A DNA stretch of 64,000 nt from Lentzea nigeriaca (GCF_016907955.1 NZ_JAFBCX010000011.1:124001-188000), one strand, 5' to 3'. Numbered from the stretch's first letter, positions 7,822 to 16,929 are shown. Notes: generated by a model not told the origin, from the sequence alone. A program made the numbers and translations.

Positions 7822-9879
7822 ATGGGAAGCAAGCACTCCGACAGCGGGACCCCGGCAGGCGCGGTCGCTGTGGACGACCCGGCCAAGGTCCGCAACGTCG
7901 TGCTCGTGGGCCCGTCCGGCGCGGGCAAGACGACGCTCACCGAAGCCCTGCTAGCCGCCACCGGCGTCCTGACCCGAGCGGGATCGGTCACCGAGGGCAC
8001 GACCGTCTGCGACCACGACCCCGCGGCGGTCCGACAACAACGATCCGTGGGTCTGGCGGTGGCCCCGATCCAGCACGGCGACATCAAAATCAACCTCATC
8101 GACACCCCTGGATACGTTGACTTCGTGGGTGAGCTGAGGGCAGGACTACGGGCCGCGGATGCGGCCCTTTTTGTTGTCAACGCTTTCGAGGGCGTCGACG
8201 CGGCCACCGTCGCGTTGTGGCAGGAATGCGCCCAGGTCAGCATGCCGCGGGCCGTGGTGATCACCCGCACCGACCACCACCGCGCCGACGTGATGACGGA
8301 GGTCGTCGCCTGCCAGGCCGCGTTCGGCCAGGGCGTCGTGCCGCTGTACATGCAGGAGGGCGACCGGCTCGTCGGTCTGCTCACCGAGGGCGACAACTAT
8401 CCCGACGAACGCGCGGCGCTGATCGAGGGCATCATCGCCGAGAGCGAGGACGAGACCCTCATGGACCGCTACCTGGCGGGCGAGGAGATCGACCAGGACA
8501 CCCTCATCACCGACCTGGAGACCGCCGTCGCACGCGGTTCCTTCCACCCGGTGATGCCGGTCTGCGCCGCGACGGGCATGGGCCTGACGGAGCTGCTCGA
8601 CGGCATCGCGCGCGCGTTCCCGTCCCCGCTGGAACACGAGGTCCCCACCGTGACGTCGGTGGACGGCATCCCCGAGCCCCGCATGGCCGCCGACCCGGAA
8701 GGGCCACTCGTCGCCGAGGTCGTCCGCACCGCCGTGGACTCCTACGTCGGACGCGTGTCGCTGGTCCGCGTCTTCTCCGGGACCCTGCGCCCGGAACGTC
8801 CCGTGCACATCTCCGGCCACGGCATGGCCGACCGCGGCCACGAGGACCACGACGCCGACGAACGCATCGCGCACATCTACTCGCCCATGGGCGCCAACCT
8901 GCGCGAGGTGCCCTACTGCGTGGCGGGCGACCTGTGCGCGTTGACGAAGCTCGCCACCGCCGAGACCGGCGACACCGTGTCGGCGCCCGAGAAGCCGCTC
9001 CTCATGGCACCGTGGGACATGCCGGAACCGTTGCTGCCCGTCGCGGTCGTCCCGCGCACCCGCAGCGACGAGGACAACCTGGCCCGCAACCTCAACCGCC
9101 TCGTCGCGAGCGACCCGACGCTGCGCCTGGACCGCAACGCCGAGACGCACCAGATGGTGCTGTGGTGCATGGGCGAGGCGCACGCGGACGTGGTGCTGGC
9201 GCGGCTGCGGGCGGGCGGCGCGGAGATCGACACCGAACCGGTGCGCGTGCCGTTGCGCGAAACCTTTGCGGGACCGGCGAAAGGCCACGGCCGACATGTG
9301 AAGCAATCTGGAGGTCACGGCCAGTACGCCGTGTGCGACATCGTCGTCGAGCCGCTGCCGCGCGGCTCCGGGTTCGAGTTCGTCGACAAGATCGTCGGCG
9401 GCGCGATCCCCAACCAGTTCATCCCGTCCGTGGAGAAGGGCGTGCGCGCCCAGCTGGAGAAGGGCCTGCACGACGGCACGCCGGTGGTCGACGTCCGCGT
9501 GACGCTCGTCGACGGCAAGGCGCACTCGGTCGACTCGTCGGACGCCGCGTTCCAGACGGCGGGCGCGCTGGCGTTGAAGGAGGCCGCGGCCGCCGGGCGC
9601 ACGACGCTGCTCGAACCGATGGACGAGGTCGCGATCCGGTTGCCGGACGAGCACATGGGCACGGTGCTGGGCGATCTGTCCGGACGACGCGGACGGGTGC
9701 TCGGAACCGAGGCCGACGAGGGTGGGCGAACGGTGATCCGCGCGGAGGTGCCGTCGTCCGAGCTGCTCCGGTACGCGATCGAGCTGCGTGCGATGACGTC
9801 GGGCACCGGCACGTTCACGCGCCGCTTCGCGCGCTACGACCCGTTGCCGGAGGCGCTGGCCGCCCGCGCGGGCAAGTAA
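7822..9879 (+). CDS. Elongation factor G-like GTPase (FusA2/EF-G2 type)
   Basis: The 685-residue protein has the EF-G domain order: GTPase with P-loop VGPSGAGKTTLTEAL, switch II IDTPGYVDFVGELRAGL, domain II, then EF-G domains III-V including KQSGGHGQYAVCDIVVEP and the C-terminal LRAMTSGTGTFTRRFARYDPLP. The G4 NKxD motif is changed (VITRTDHH in its place), as in the actinobacterial EF-G2 group rather than canonical EF-G. It stands alone, without rpsL, rpsG or tuf, so it is a paralogue; its role in translation is not settled. ATG 7822 follows GGAGG at 7812-7816. Confidence 0.9.
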   Translation: MGSKHSDSGTPAGAVAVDDPAKVRNVVLVGPSGAGKTTLTEALLAATGVLTRAGSVTEGTTVCDHDPAAVRQQRSVGLAVAPIQHGDIKINLIDTPGYVDFVGELRAGLRAADAALFVVNAFEGVDAATVALWQECAQVSMPRAVVITRTDHHRADVMTEVVACQAAFGQGVVPLYMQEGDRLVGLLTEGDNYPDERAALIEGIIAESEDETLMDRYLAGEEIDQDTLITDLETAVARGSFHPVMPVCAATGMGLTELLDGIARAFPSPLEHEVPTVTSVDGIPEPRMAADPEGPLVAEVVRTAVDSYVGRVSLVRVFSGTLRPERPVHISGHGMADRGHEDHDADERIAHIYSPMGANLREVPYCVAGDLCALTKLATAETGDTVSAPEKPLLMAPWDMPEPLLPVAVVPRTRSDEDNLARNLNRLVASDPTLRLDRNAETHQMVLWCMGEAHADVVLARLRAGGAEIDTEPVRVPLRETFAGPAKGHGRHVKQSGGHGQYAVCDIVVEPLPRGSGFEFVDKIVGGAIPNQFIPSVEKGVRAQLEKGLHDGTPVVDVRVTLVDGKAHSVDSSDAAFQTAGALALKEAAAAGRTTLLEPMDEVAIRLPDEHMGTVLGDLSGRRGRVLGTEADEGGRTVIRAEVPSSELLRYAIELRAMTSGTGTFTRRFARYDPLPEALAARAGK

Positions 9880-9894
9880 CGGCGAGCAGCACGA

Positions 9895-9918
9895 CAGGGG
9901 CCGGGTGACCGGCCCCTG
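9895..9918. terminator. Terminator after the EF-G-like gene
   Basis: CAGGGGCCGG and CCGGCCCCTG form a perfect 10-bp stem with loop GTGA. It sits 15 nt after the EF-G-like stop and directly at the end of the small minus-strand reading frame, so it can serve both sides. Confidence 0.8.
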
Positions 9919-10343
9919 CTACTCCGCGCGCGCCGCCCGGTTCTCGAGCTCCACCAGTACTTCCCGCACCGGCAGGATCGAGGCCAGGACTCGCACCTCG
10001 TCCAGCGCGATCCCGTACTCGTCCCGCGTCGCGTCCGGCAGCTCGCCCGGTTCCTCACGCGCCAGCAGCCGGTACGACAGGCGGTTCAACGCGTCGCGCC
10101 CCTCCGCCGGCTCACTGAAGCGCCGCACAGCGAGGAAAGCGCTTTCCGAGTCACCACGACCGCTTCCTCACCACGTCCCAGCCCGCGCAGCACCGCGGCC
10201 CTCATGCCGTGCCGCCAGTCCCGTCGAGGAAGTCCGACGTGCCCCCGGAACACGGCCACCTCGCTGCCCCTGCCCACGAACGACTCGCTCTGGCTCTGGT
10301 CGATCGCGTCCTGCATCAAACGGCGACGTTGCGGTTGCGGCAC
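9919..10343 (-). pseudogene. Small hypothetical gene, probably frameshifted
   Basis: A GTG at 10343 with AGGGGG upstream opens an 85-codon frame (MPQPQRRRLMQDAIDQSQSE...). Around 10150-10175 the protein-like character moves to another minus-strand frame, which is open (GDSESAFLAVRRFSEPAEG...) down to 9919 and ends in LVELENRAARAE. Joined, they would give about 135 to 140 residues without a recognised domain. Either one base has been gained or lost, or these are two weak overlapping frames. No function can be stated. Confidence 0.35.
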
Positions 10344-10351
10344 AGCACCCC

Positions 10352-10388
10352 CTGTGACTCCACCGCGGTAGTCGCGATGGAGCCACAG
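10352..10388. terminator. Imperfect hairpin downstream of mmsA
   Basis: CTGTG-A-CTCCA pairs with TGGAG-C-CACAG, with one internal mismatch, just past the mmsA stop on the minus strand. It probably ends the mmsA transcript. Confidence 0.45.
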
Positions 10389-10408
10389 GCGTTACACCGT
10401 CCGCGTGG

Positions 10409-11908
10409 TCAGGTGTTCTGCGGGAAACCCAGGTTGACTCCACCGTGCGACGGGTCGAGCCAGCGGGACGTGATGACCTTCGAGCGGGTGAAGAAATGCA
10501 CGCCGTGCGGCCCGTACGCGTGGGCGTCGCCGAACAGCGATTCCTTCCAGCCACCGAACGAGTAGTAGGCCACCGGCACGGGAATCGGCACGTTCACGCC
10601 GACCATGCCGACCTCGATCTCGTTCTGGAACCGGCGGGCCGCTCCGCCGTCGTTGGTGAAGATCGCGGTGCCGTTGCCGTACCGGTTGCTGTTCACCATC
10701 TCCACGGCTTCCTCGTACGAGTCGCAGCGGACGACCGACAGCACGGGACCGAAGATCTCGTCGGTGTAGATCGCCATGTCGGTGCCGACGTGGTCGAACA
10801 GCGTCGGCCCGAGCCAGAACCCGCTCGCGTCACCGTCGATCGGGTGGTCACGGCCGTCCACGACCAGCGACGCGCCCGCCTGCACCCCGGCGTCCAAATA
10901 GGACGTGACCTTGTCCCGGTGCACGCCCGTGACGAGCGGTCCCATCTCGCACGACGGCCCGGAACCCACCTGCACGTCGGCGATCCTCGACTTGATCTTC
11001 TCGACCAGCTCGTCACCGACCGGGCCGACGGCCACGACCACGGAGATGGCCATGCACCGCTCCCCCGCCGAGCCGAACCCCGCGGACACCGCGGCGTCCG
11101 CGGCCAGGTCGAGGTCGGCGTCGGGCAGCACGACCATGTGGTTCTTGGCGCCACCCAGGGCCTGCACGCGCTTGCCGTGCGACGTACCGGTTTCATAGAC
11201 GTACCGGGCGATCGGCGTGGAGCCGACGAACGAGATCGCCTTGACCGTCGGGTGCTCCAGCAGCCGGTCCACGGCCACCTTGTCGCCGTGCACGACGTTC
11301 AGCACCCCGTCCGGCAGCCCGGCCTCGGCGAACAGCTCGGCGATGAAGATCGACGCCGACGGGTCCTTCTCCGACGGCTTCAGCACAACCGTGTTGCCGC
11401 AGGCGATCGCGGTCGGGACGAACCACAGCGGCACCATCGCCGGGAAGTTGAACGGCGAGATCACGCCGACCACACCGACCGGTTGCTGGATCGAGTAGAC
11501 GTCGACGCGGGTCGAGGCGTTCTCGCTGAAGCCGCCCTTGAGCAGCTGCGGGATGCCGCACGCGTACTCGACCGACTCCAGCGCCCGCTGGATCTCGCCG
11601 GCCGCGTCCGAGACGACCTTGCCGTGCTCGGCCGAGACGATCGCCGCGAGATCACCCTTGCGGGCATTGAGCAGCTCGCGGAACTTGAACATCACCGTCG
11701 AGCGCTGTGCCAGCGAGGCGTTGCGCCACGCCGCAAACGCTCCCGCGGCCGCGTCGACCGCAGCGTCCACTTCGGACACCGACGCGAACGCGACCTGGTT
11801 CGCCACCTTGCCGGTCGTCGGGTCGTAGACGTCGCCGGTGCGTCCGGGAGCGTCTTCCCAGTGCTTGCCGTTGATCCAGTGCTTAATCAACTTCTGGGTG
11901 TTGATCAC
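10409..11908 (-). CDS. mmsA: CoA-acylating (methyl)malonate-semialdehyde dehydrogenase
   Basis: The 499-residue aldehyde dehydrogenase converts malonate semialdehyde (or methylmalonate semialdehyde) plus CoA and NAD+ to acetyl-CoA (or propionyl-CoA) and CO2. Seen: the NAD-binding region PFNFPAMVPLWFVP, VLKPSEKDPSAS, SFVGSTPIARYVYETG and the catalytic cysteine in GSAGERCMAIS; MmsA-specific MVGVNVPIPVPVAYYSFGGWK near the C-terminus. It overlaps the upstream aminotransferase by 4 nt. In this setting the substrate is most likely malonate semialdehyde from beta-alanine, the last step of uracil breakdown. Confidence 0.94.
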   Translation of the reverse strand: MINTQKLIKHWINGKHWEDAPGRTGDVYDPTTGKVANQVAFASVSEVDAAVDAAAGAFAAWRNASLAQRSTVMFKFRELLNARKGDLAAIVSAEHGKVVSDAAGEIQRALESVEYACGIPQLLKGGFSENASTRVDVYSIQQPVGVVGVISPFNFPAMVPLWFVPTAIACGNTVVLKPSEKDPSASIFIAELFAEAGLPDGVLNVVHGDKVAVDRLLEHPTVKAISFVGSTPIARYVYETGTSHGKRVQALGGAKNHMVVLPDADLDLAADAAVSAGFGSAGERCMAISVVVAVGPVGDELVEKIKSRIADVQVGSGPSCEMGPLVTGVHRDKVTSYLDAGVQAGASLVVDGRDHPIDGDASGFWLGPTLFDHVGTDMAIYTDEIFGPVLSVVRCDSYEEAVEMVNSNRYGNGTAIFTNDGGAARRFQNEIEVGMVGVNVPIPVPVAYYSFGGWKESLFGDAHAYGPHGVHFFTRSKVITSRWLDPSHGGVNLGFPQNT

Positions 11909-13188
11909 GCCTTTTCCACCGCCTGAGCGAGAATTCCCAATGCCTCTTCGACTTCGTCCTCGGTCAGCGTCATCGGCGGCGCCAGCCGGATCACGTTGCC
12001 GTACAGGCCGCCCTTGCCGACGAGCAGGCCGCGTGCCTTCGACTCGTTGAGAACGGTCGTCGCGGCACCGGGGTTCGGCTCGCCCTCCGGTCCGACGAAC
12101 TCGATGCCGATCATCAGGCCCTTGCCGCGCACGTCGCCGATGACCGGGCGCTTCTCCGCGAGCTCACGCAGGCCGCCGAGCAGCCGCGAGCCGAGCTTGG
12201 CCGCGTTGGCCTGCAGGTCGTGCTCCAGCAGGTAGTTCACGGTGGCCAGCGCGCCCGCGGTGGAGACCGGGTTACCGCCGAACGTGGAGATCGAGTTGGC
12301 GTTGATCGCGTCCATCAGGTCGCCGCGCGCGACGACGCCGCCGATCGCGAGACCGTTGCCGAGGCCCTTGGCGAACGTTATCGCGTCCGGCACCACGTCG
12401 TGCGCCTGGATGCCCCAGAAGTGCTCGCCGGTGCGGCCCCAGCCGGTCTGCACCTCGTCGGAGACGAAGAGGATGCCGTACTCGTCCAGCACGTCCTTGA
12501 ACGCGCGGAACAGGCCGTCCGGCGGCGAGGTGAAGCCGCCGACGCCCTGGATCGGCTCGGCGATCATGCAGGCGACGTCGCCGGACGTCGTGGTCTCGAT
12601 GATCTCGCGCAGGTCGTCGACGCAGGCGGAGATGTAGTCCTTGTCGTCCAGTGCCTTGAACGGGCTGCGGTAGCGGTAGCCGCCGTGCACCCAGCTGACC
12701 TTGATCGGCGACAGCGCGGACGCGGACCAGCCGCGGTTCCCCGTGATGGCGACCGTGGCGAACGCGCGGCCGTGGTAGCTGTTGCGCAGGGCCAGCACCT
12801 GCTCGCTGCGCCGCGCCTGGGTCGCGAGCATCAGGGCGGTCTCGTTGGCCTCGGTGCCGGAGTTGGTGAAGAAGACCTTGGCGTCCGGGATGCCGCTCAG
12901 CTCCGCGATCTTCTCGGCCAGCTCGACCTGTGAGCGGATCAGGTAGAGCGTGGAGCTGTGCAGGACGCCGGTGTCGAGCTGGGAGCGGATCGCGTCGCTG
13001 ATCTCCGCCACGTCGTAGCCGATGGCGTTGGTCAGGATGCCCGCGAAGAAGTCCAGGTAGGTCGTGCCCTCGCGGTCGGTCACCCGGCGCCCGCTGGCGC
13101 TCGCGATCTCGATGGGCTCGTCGTAGTAGAGGGCCAGCCACTTGGGCATCACCGCGCGGTGTCGTGCCAGCAGCTCCTTGTGGGCCAT
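11905..13188 (-). CDS. Class III PLP aminotransferase, probably beta-alanine transaminase
   Basis: The 427-residue fold-type I enzyme has FTNSGTEANETALMLA (PLP phosphate cup), SYHGRAFATVAITG, the cofactor aspartate in LFVSDEVQTGWGRTGE and the Schiff-base lysine in ITFAKGLGNGLAIGG. Members of this group transaminate beta-alanine, GABA or similar omega-amino acids with pyruvate or 2-oxoglutarate. Coupling to mmsA by a 4-nt overlap and the dihydropyrimidinase genes nearby favour beta-alanine to malonate semialdehyde. ATG 13188 (GGAGG 7 nt upstream) is preferred over the GTG just before it. A PucR gene is divergent from it. Confidence 0.9.
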   Translation of the reverse strand: MAHKELLARHRAVMPKWLALYYDEPIEIASASGRRVTDREGTTYLDFFAGILTNAIGYDVAEISDAIRSQLDTGVLHSSTLYLIRSQVELAEKIAELSGIPDAKVFFTNSGTEANETALMLATQARRSEQVLALRNSYHGRAFATVAITGNRGWSASALSPIKVSWVHGGYRYRSPFKALDDKDYISACVDDLREIIETTTSGDVACMIAEPIQGVGGFTSPPDGLFRAFKDVLDEYGILFVSDEVQTGWGRTGEHFWGIQAHDVVPDAITFAKGLGNGLAIGGVVARGDLMDAINANSISTFGGNPVSTAGALATVNYLLEHDLQANAAKLGSRLLGGLRELAEKRPVIGDVRGKGLMIGIEFVGPEGEPNPGAATTVLNESKARGLLVGKGGLYGNVIRLAPPMTLTEDEVEEALGILAQAVEKA

Positions 13189-13251
13189 CACGTCCTCCAG
13201 GGGTTAACTCCTGTCCTCGGAGTCTGCTGTGGTGCCCGAGTCGCCGCCATG

Positions 13252-13292
13252 CACAACGTGTACCCGGATCGGCTGGTTGGCATTACGTTGTG
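13252..13292. promoter_or_regulatory. Candidate PucR operator before the aminotransferase and pucR-like gene
   Basis: CACAACGT (13252-13259) and ACGTTGTG (13285-13292) are perfect inverted 8-mers 25 nt apart, in the 107-nt divergent gap. The right arm ends 3 nt before the regulator's ATG. A related nonamer lies before the permease operon at 18478. Confidence 0.55.
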
Positions 13293-13295
13293 TCC

Positions 13296-14888
13296 ATGTA
13301 CCCGACCGTCGCCGATGTCGTCGCTCTGCCAGTGATCAGGCAGGGAAAGCCACGTCTGGTGGCCGGGTCGGCCGGGCTGTCGCGACGGGTCCGCTGGGTG
13401 CATGTGGCGGAGATCGCAGACATCGCGCCGTTGCTGCGCGGTGGCGAGCTGGTGCTCACGACCGGCGTGATGCTGCCCGACTCCGGGCTTGCCCGGTACG
13501 TCGAGGAACTGGCCGCCGTCGGCTGCGCCGGGTTGATCGTCGAGCTGGGGCGGCGGTGGCGCGACGACGTGCCGGCCGCGCTGGTCACCGAGGCGGAACG
13601 GCACGGGTTACCGCTGGTCACACTGTCCGAGGAGACGAAGTACGTCGCCGTCACGGAGGCGGTCGTCGGCCTGATCGTGGACGCCCAGCTGGCCGAGCTG
13701 CGGGCCGCCGAGCAGGTGCACGAGACGTTCACGGCGCTGACGGTGGCCGGGGCCGAGCCCGCCGAGGTGCTGCGCGAGGTGGCGCGGACGTCCGGGCTGC
13801 CCGTCGTGCTGGAGACGCTGGGCCACGACGTGCTGGCCTACGACGCGGCGGGCCACGACCCGGTGACGTTGCTCGACGACTGGGCGGCGCGCTCGCGGGC
13901 GGTCACGGTGACCGAGCGGACCGCCTACCACGCCGGGTCCGGCTGGTTGATCACGATCGTCGGGGCGCGCGGCGCGGACTGGGGCCGGCTCGTGCTCGTG
14001 TCGCCGGAGCCGCCGCCGCACCGCCACGTGGTGGTCGCCGAGCGGGCCGCGTCCGCGCTGGCCGTGCACCGGCTCGTCGCGCGTGACCGGGAGTCGCTGG
14101 AACGGCAGACGCACCGGACCCTGCTCGCCCAGCTGCTGGGGCAGTCGCCGCAGTCGCCCGACCTGGGAGCTCGCGCGGCGGCGCTGGGCGTGCCACTGGA
14201 ACGCCGTCAGCTGATCGGGATGGCGATCCGGCCGGTGTCCGTGCTGCAGGGGCAAACGCTGGCCACGCAAGAGGTTCTGCGCGACCTCGCCGAGGCGACG
14301 GCGCTGGCCGGGCGCCGGGTCACGGTCGCGGCGCTGGTCGGCGTCGTGGACGACACGTCGGTGCGGGCACTGCTGTCGGTGCCGGTGACCGTTGGGGTGG
14401 AAGGGGTTCTGCGCAAGGTCGCGCGCGAGATCCACCGGACAGCGGCGTCGACCGTCGTGATCGCCGTGGGCACGACCGTGTCGTCCACAACGGACGTTCG
14501 CCGGTCGCTGGGCGAGGCCGCGCACGTGGCCGGTGCGGCGTTGCGGGCACCGGGAACCCAGCTCTACCACCGGTTGGACGACGTGCGGCTGCGCGGGCTG
14601 CTGCACCTGCTGCGCGAGGACGAACGGATGCGGGCGTTCGCGGACCGCGAGCTCGGACCGCTGCTGGCGCGCGACTCCGCCCAGGGCTCACGGCTGGTCG
14701 AGCTGCTGCGGTGCCTGTGCGAGAACGGCGGCAACAAGTCGGCGGCCGCCACGGCCGCACACCTCTCCCGCACCGCCTACTACCAGCAGCTGGCCCGGAT
14801 CGAGCAGGTCCTCGGCGTCTCCCTGGAGGACCCGGAATCCGTGCTCTCCCTCTACGTGGCCCTCCTGGTCCACGAAATGGGCCCGTGA
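13296..14888 (+). CDS. PucR-family transcriptional regulator of the pyrimidine block
   Basis: The 530-residue protein has the PucR N-terminal ligand-type domain (VADVVALPVIRQGKPRLVAGSAGLSRRVRWVHVAE, GGELVLTTGVML, LVTLSEETKYVAVTEAVVGLI) and a C-terminal helix-turn-helix of the PucR/CdaR kind (LRCLCENGGNKSAAATAAHLSRTAYYQQLARIEQVLG). PucR proteins commonly control purine, pyrimidine or hydantoin breakdown. The divergent position to the aminotransferase-mmsA pair, and the motif shared with the permease operon 4 kb away, suggest it runs both blocks. ATG 13296 starts directly at the family N-terminus. It ends at a strong hairpin. Confidence 0.9.
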   Translation: MYPTVADVVALPVIRQGKPRLVAGSAGLSRRVRWVHVAEIADIAPLLRGGELVLTTGVMLPDSGLARYVEELAAVGCAGLIVELGRRWRDDVPAALVTEAERHGLPLVTLSEETKYVAVTEAVVGLIVDAQLAELRAAEQVHETFTALTVAGAEPAEVLREVARTSGLPVVLETLGHDVLAYDAAGHDPVTLLDDWAARSRAVTVTERTAYHAGSGWLITIVGARGADWGRLVLVSPEPPPHRHVVVAERAASALAVHRLVARDRESLERQTHRTLLAQLLGQSPQSPDLGARAAALGVPLERRQLIGMAIRPVSVLQGQTLATQEVLRDLAEATALAGRRVTVAALVGVVDDTSVRALLSVPVTVGVEGVLRKVAREIHRTAASTVVIAVGTTVSSTTDVRRSLGEAAHVAGAALRAPGTQLYHRLDDVRLRGLLHLLREDERMRAFADRELGPLLARDSAQGSRLVELLRCLCENGGNKSAAATAAHLSRTAYYQQLARIEQVLGVSLEDPESVLSLYVALLVHEMGP

Positions 14889-14889
14889 C

Positions 14890-14926
14890 GAAGGGAACCT
14901 TCCTACACTGGAGGAAGGTTCCCTTC
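14890..14926. terminator. Strong bidirectional terminator
   Basis: A perfect 15-bp stem (GAAGGGAACCTTCCT with AGGAAGGTTCCCTTC) with a 7-nt loop lies between convergent genes, 2 nt after the pucR-like stop. Confidence 0.88.
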
Positions 14927-14938
14927 ATCGACAGCAAC

Positions 14939-15379
14939 TCAGCCTTTGACCGCCGGCAGCGTGCCGGAGATGACGTTCGGGTTCGGCACGACGCCGTTGG
15001 CCGGCAGGTTCGACAGCCTCGGGGCCTTGAGGTCGCCGACGTGCGCGGTGTCGGCCAGGTCTCCGGTCTTCGGCAGCGCCGGGACGCCACCGCGGTCGGA
15101 CGCGAGGGGGGCGGGCACGGAGCGCTGCTGCACGGCCGGGGCCTCCCTGGGAGCCTGCACGTCACCGGCGACCGGCGCCTGCACGTGGCCGAGCTTGAGC
15201 GCGCCCGCCGAGTCGAGCGGGTTGGCGTGCTGCGTGGCGTCGAGCACCTTGTCCGCGCCGACCTCGGGAACGCCACCGCCCAGCTGCGGCGCCTCGACGG
15301 CGTTGGCCGAGCCGACGAGCAGCGGGGCGGCACCGGCGGCGAGCAGGGCGGCGGCGCGGAGCAGTCCGGAACGAGACAC
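14939..15379 (-). CDS. Secreted hypothetical protein
   Basis: The 146-residue product starts with a signal peptide (SRSGLLRAAALLAAGAAPLLVGSANA, likely cut after ANA). The mature part is rich in Pro, Ala, Val and Gly, has no Cys and shows loose repeats (GHVQAPVAGDVQAP, LPKTGDLADTAHVGDL). No domain is recognised; it could be a small cell-surface or secreted protein. GTG 15379 with GAGG upstream is chosen over ATG 15421 because it puts the arginine and hydrophobic core at the right distance from the start. It is divergent from a MerR gene. Confidence 0.7.
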   Translation of the reverse strand: MSRSGLLRAAALLAAGAAPLLVGSANAVEAPQLGGGVPEVGADKVLDATQHANPLDSAGALKLGHVQAPVAGDVQAPREAPAVQQRSVPAPLASDRGGVPALPKTGDLADTAHVGDLKAPRLSNLPANGVVPNPNVISGTLPAVKG

Positions 15380-15469
15380 AGTATTCCTCAATCTGGTTTG
15401 GGGACCGATCTTCGATTTCATCGGCTGATTCGGTTCGCCGATTTATCCGCTCGATCGGGTGGTGAGGAC

Positions 15470-15500
15470 TTGAACCTCCCGCAACGGGAGGTCCTACGGT
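15470..15500 (+). promoter_or_regulatory. MerR-type promoter with operator in a 19-bp spacer
   Basis: The -35 TTGAAC (15470-15475) and -10 TACGGT (15495-15500) are 19 bp apart. Arms ACCTCCCG and CGGGAGGT with centre CAA (15474-15492) fill the spacer. This is the layout that MerR-family activators act on by twisting an over-long spacer. Transcription would start about 15507, at the regulator's GTG itself. Confidence 0.8.
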
Positions 15501-15506
15501 CGTCTT

Positions 15507-16214
15507 GTGACCCGCTGGAGCATCGGTGACCTGGCCAAAGCGAGCGGACTGACCGTCCGCACGCTCTACCACTACGACGAGATCGGACTGGTCGTCGCGT
15601 CGGAGCGCACGACATCCGGTCACCGTCGGTACACCCCGGAGGACGTTCGCCGCCTCTATCAGGTGAGATCGCTGCGCCAGCTAGGCCTGTCGCTCGACGA
15701 GGTCCGCACGGCACTGTCCCGTTCGGACTCGCTGCGCCCGATCTTCGAGGCCCAGCTCGCCGCGCTGACCAAGCAGGCCCAGCAGGTGGAGGCACTGCGG
15801 TCCCGGCTCGCCGCCCTGCTCGATGGGCACACCACCGAATCCCTTCTGTCCACTTTGGAGATGATGTCCGTGTACGAGAGCTACTTCACCGCCGACCAGC
15901 TGGACGACCTGCGGTCCCGCGCGGCCGCACTGGGCCAGGAGGCCGTCGAAGGGCTGAAGACGTCGTGGCTGGAGCTGGTCAAGCAACTGCGTCAGCACAT
16001 GGCCGACGGCACGCCCGCCACGGACCCACGCGTCGTCGAGCTGTCACGGCAGTGGGACGAGCTCGGCGCGAAGTTCACCGGCGGCGACCCTGCGATCCAG
16101 GCGGCGGCGCAGCGGTCGTGGGAGGAGAACAAGTCCGCGATCAGCACGCAGATCGGGTGGCCGTCCGACGACGGTCTGGTCGACTACGTGAACCAGGCGC
16201 GCGCAGCTCGGTGA
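15507..16214 (+). CDS. MerR-family regulator with TipAS-like C-terminal domain
   Basis: The 235-residue protein has the MerR winged helix (WSIGDLAKASGLTVRTLYHYDEIGL, GHRRYTPEDVRRLYQV, LRQLGLSLDEVRTAL), a coiled dimer helix and a C-terminal alpha-helical domain like TipAS (YESYFTADQLDDLRSRAAALG, WLELVKQLRQHMADGTPATDPRV). TipAS domains bind peptide antibiotics or other hydrophobic ligands in known cases. The promoter and operator lie directly before the GTG at 15507, so autoregulation and a leaderless message are likely. A palindrome TTGCCG-AAT-CGGCAA just after its stop (16217-16231) may be a second site before the methyltransferase. Confidence 0.9.
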   Translation: MTRWSIGDLAKASGLTVRTLYHYDEIGLVVASERTTSGHRRYTPEDVRRLYQVRSLRQLGLSLDEVRTALSRSDSLRPIFEAQLAALTKQAQQVEALRSRLAALLDGHTTESLLSTLEMMSVYESYFTADQLDDLRSRAAALGQEAVEGLKTSWLELVKQLRQHMADGTPATDPRVVELSRQWDELGAKFTGGDPAIQAAAQRSWEENKSAISTQIGWPSDDGLVDYVNQARAAR

Positions 16215-16272
16215 CGTTGCCGAATCGGCAAATCCGCGGGTGAGGCCGGCTCAGGCTCGGTAGAAGTGGGGC

Positions 16273-16878
16273 ATGCCCTCTGATGACCGCCGCCTGCAGG
16301 CCGCCAACCCGACCGGATGGTTCGAAGATCTCTACGCGGAGGCCGAAGCCGGCACGGCCTCCGTCCCCTGGGACGTTCCCCATCCGCAGCAGCACCTCGT
16401 CGAGTGGGCCCGCGACGCCCCGGACGGACTGGGCCGCAGTGCGCTCGTCGTGGGCTGTGGCTACGGCCGCGACTCGGAGTTCCTCGCCTCCCTCGGCTAC
16501 GACGTGACGGCGTTCGACATCTCCCCCACCGCGGTCGCCGCCGTCCGCAAGCGCCACCCGGAGTCGAAGGTGGAGTACGTCGTCGCCGATCTGCTGAACC
16601 CTCCCGCCGAGTGGCACCGCGCGTTCGACCTGGTCGTCGAGAACATGACGGTGCAGGCCCTCCCGGTGTCCCTGCACGCGGAAGCCATCGAGAAGGTGGC
16701 GTCCCTGGTCGGCTCGACACTGCTCGTGCTGGCCGTCGCACGCGACGAGGGCCCCGAGCCGGACGGCCCGCCGTGGCCGCTGACGCCGTCCGAGATCCTG
16801 GCGTTCGAGACCGACGGTCTGTCCGCCCGCCGAGTGTTCCGCGACGAGTCCCGCTGGCTGGCCGAGTTCGGACGTTAA
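16273..16878 (+). CDS. SAM-dependent class I methyltransferase
   Basis: The 201-residue Rossmann enzyme has the SAM-binding motif ALVVGCGYGRDSEFLASLGYDVTAFDIS and the acidic motif VEYVVADLLN. The N-terminal NPTGWFEDLYAEAEAG...VPWD resembles the thiopurine methyltransferase/TehB-like group, which methylates small thiol, metalloid or halide substrates. It lies 58 nt after the MerR gene on the same strand, which hints at a shared inducible unit, possibly in detoxification. The substrate cannot be read from the sequence. Confidence 0.82.
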   Translation: MPSDDRRLQAANPTGWFEDLYAEAEAGTASVPWDVPHPQQHLVEWARDAPDGLGRSALVVGCGYGRDSEFLASLGYDVTAFDISPTAVAAVRKRHPESKVEYVVADLLNPPAEWHRAFDLVVENMTVQALPVSLHAEAIEKVASLVGSTLLVLAVARDEGPEPDGPPWPLTPSEILAFETDGLSARRVFRDESRWLAEFGR

Positions 16879-16929
16879 CTGGCCATGAACTGACCACTTA
16901 TGACGGACTTCTGCCGAATAGCGTGAATC

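Noticed and set aside
5335..9879. A plus-strand open frame of 1514 codons
   Set aside because: Only its last 685 codons are a gene (the EF-G-like protein). The rest is a shadow of helR and pdxS kept open by high GC.
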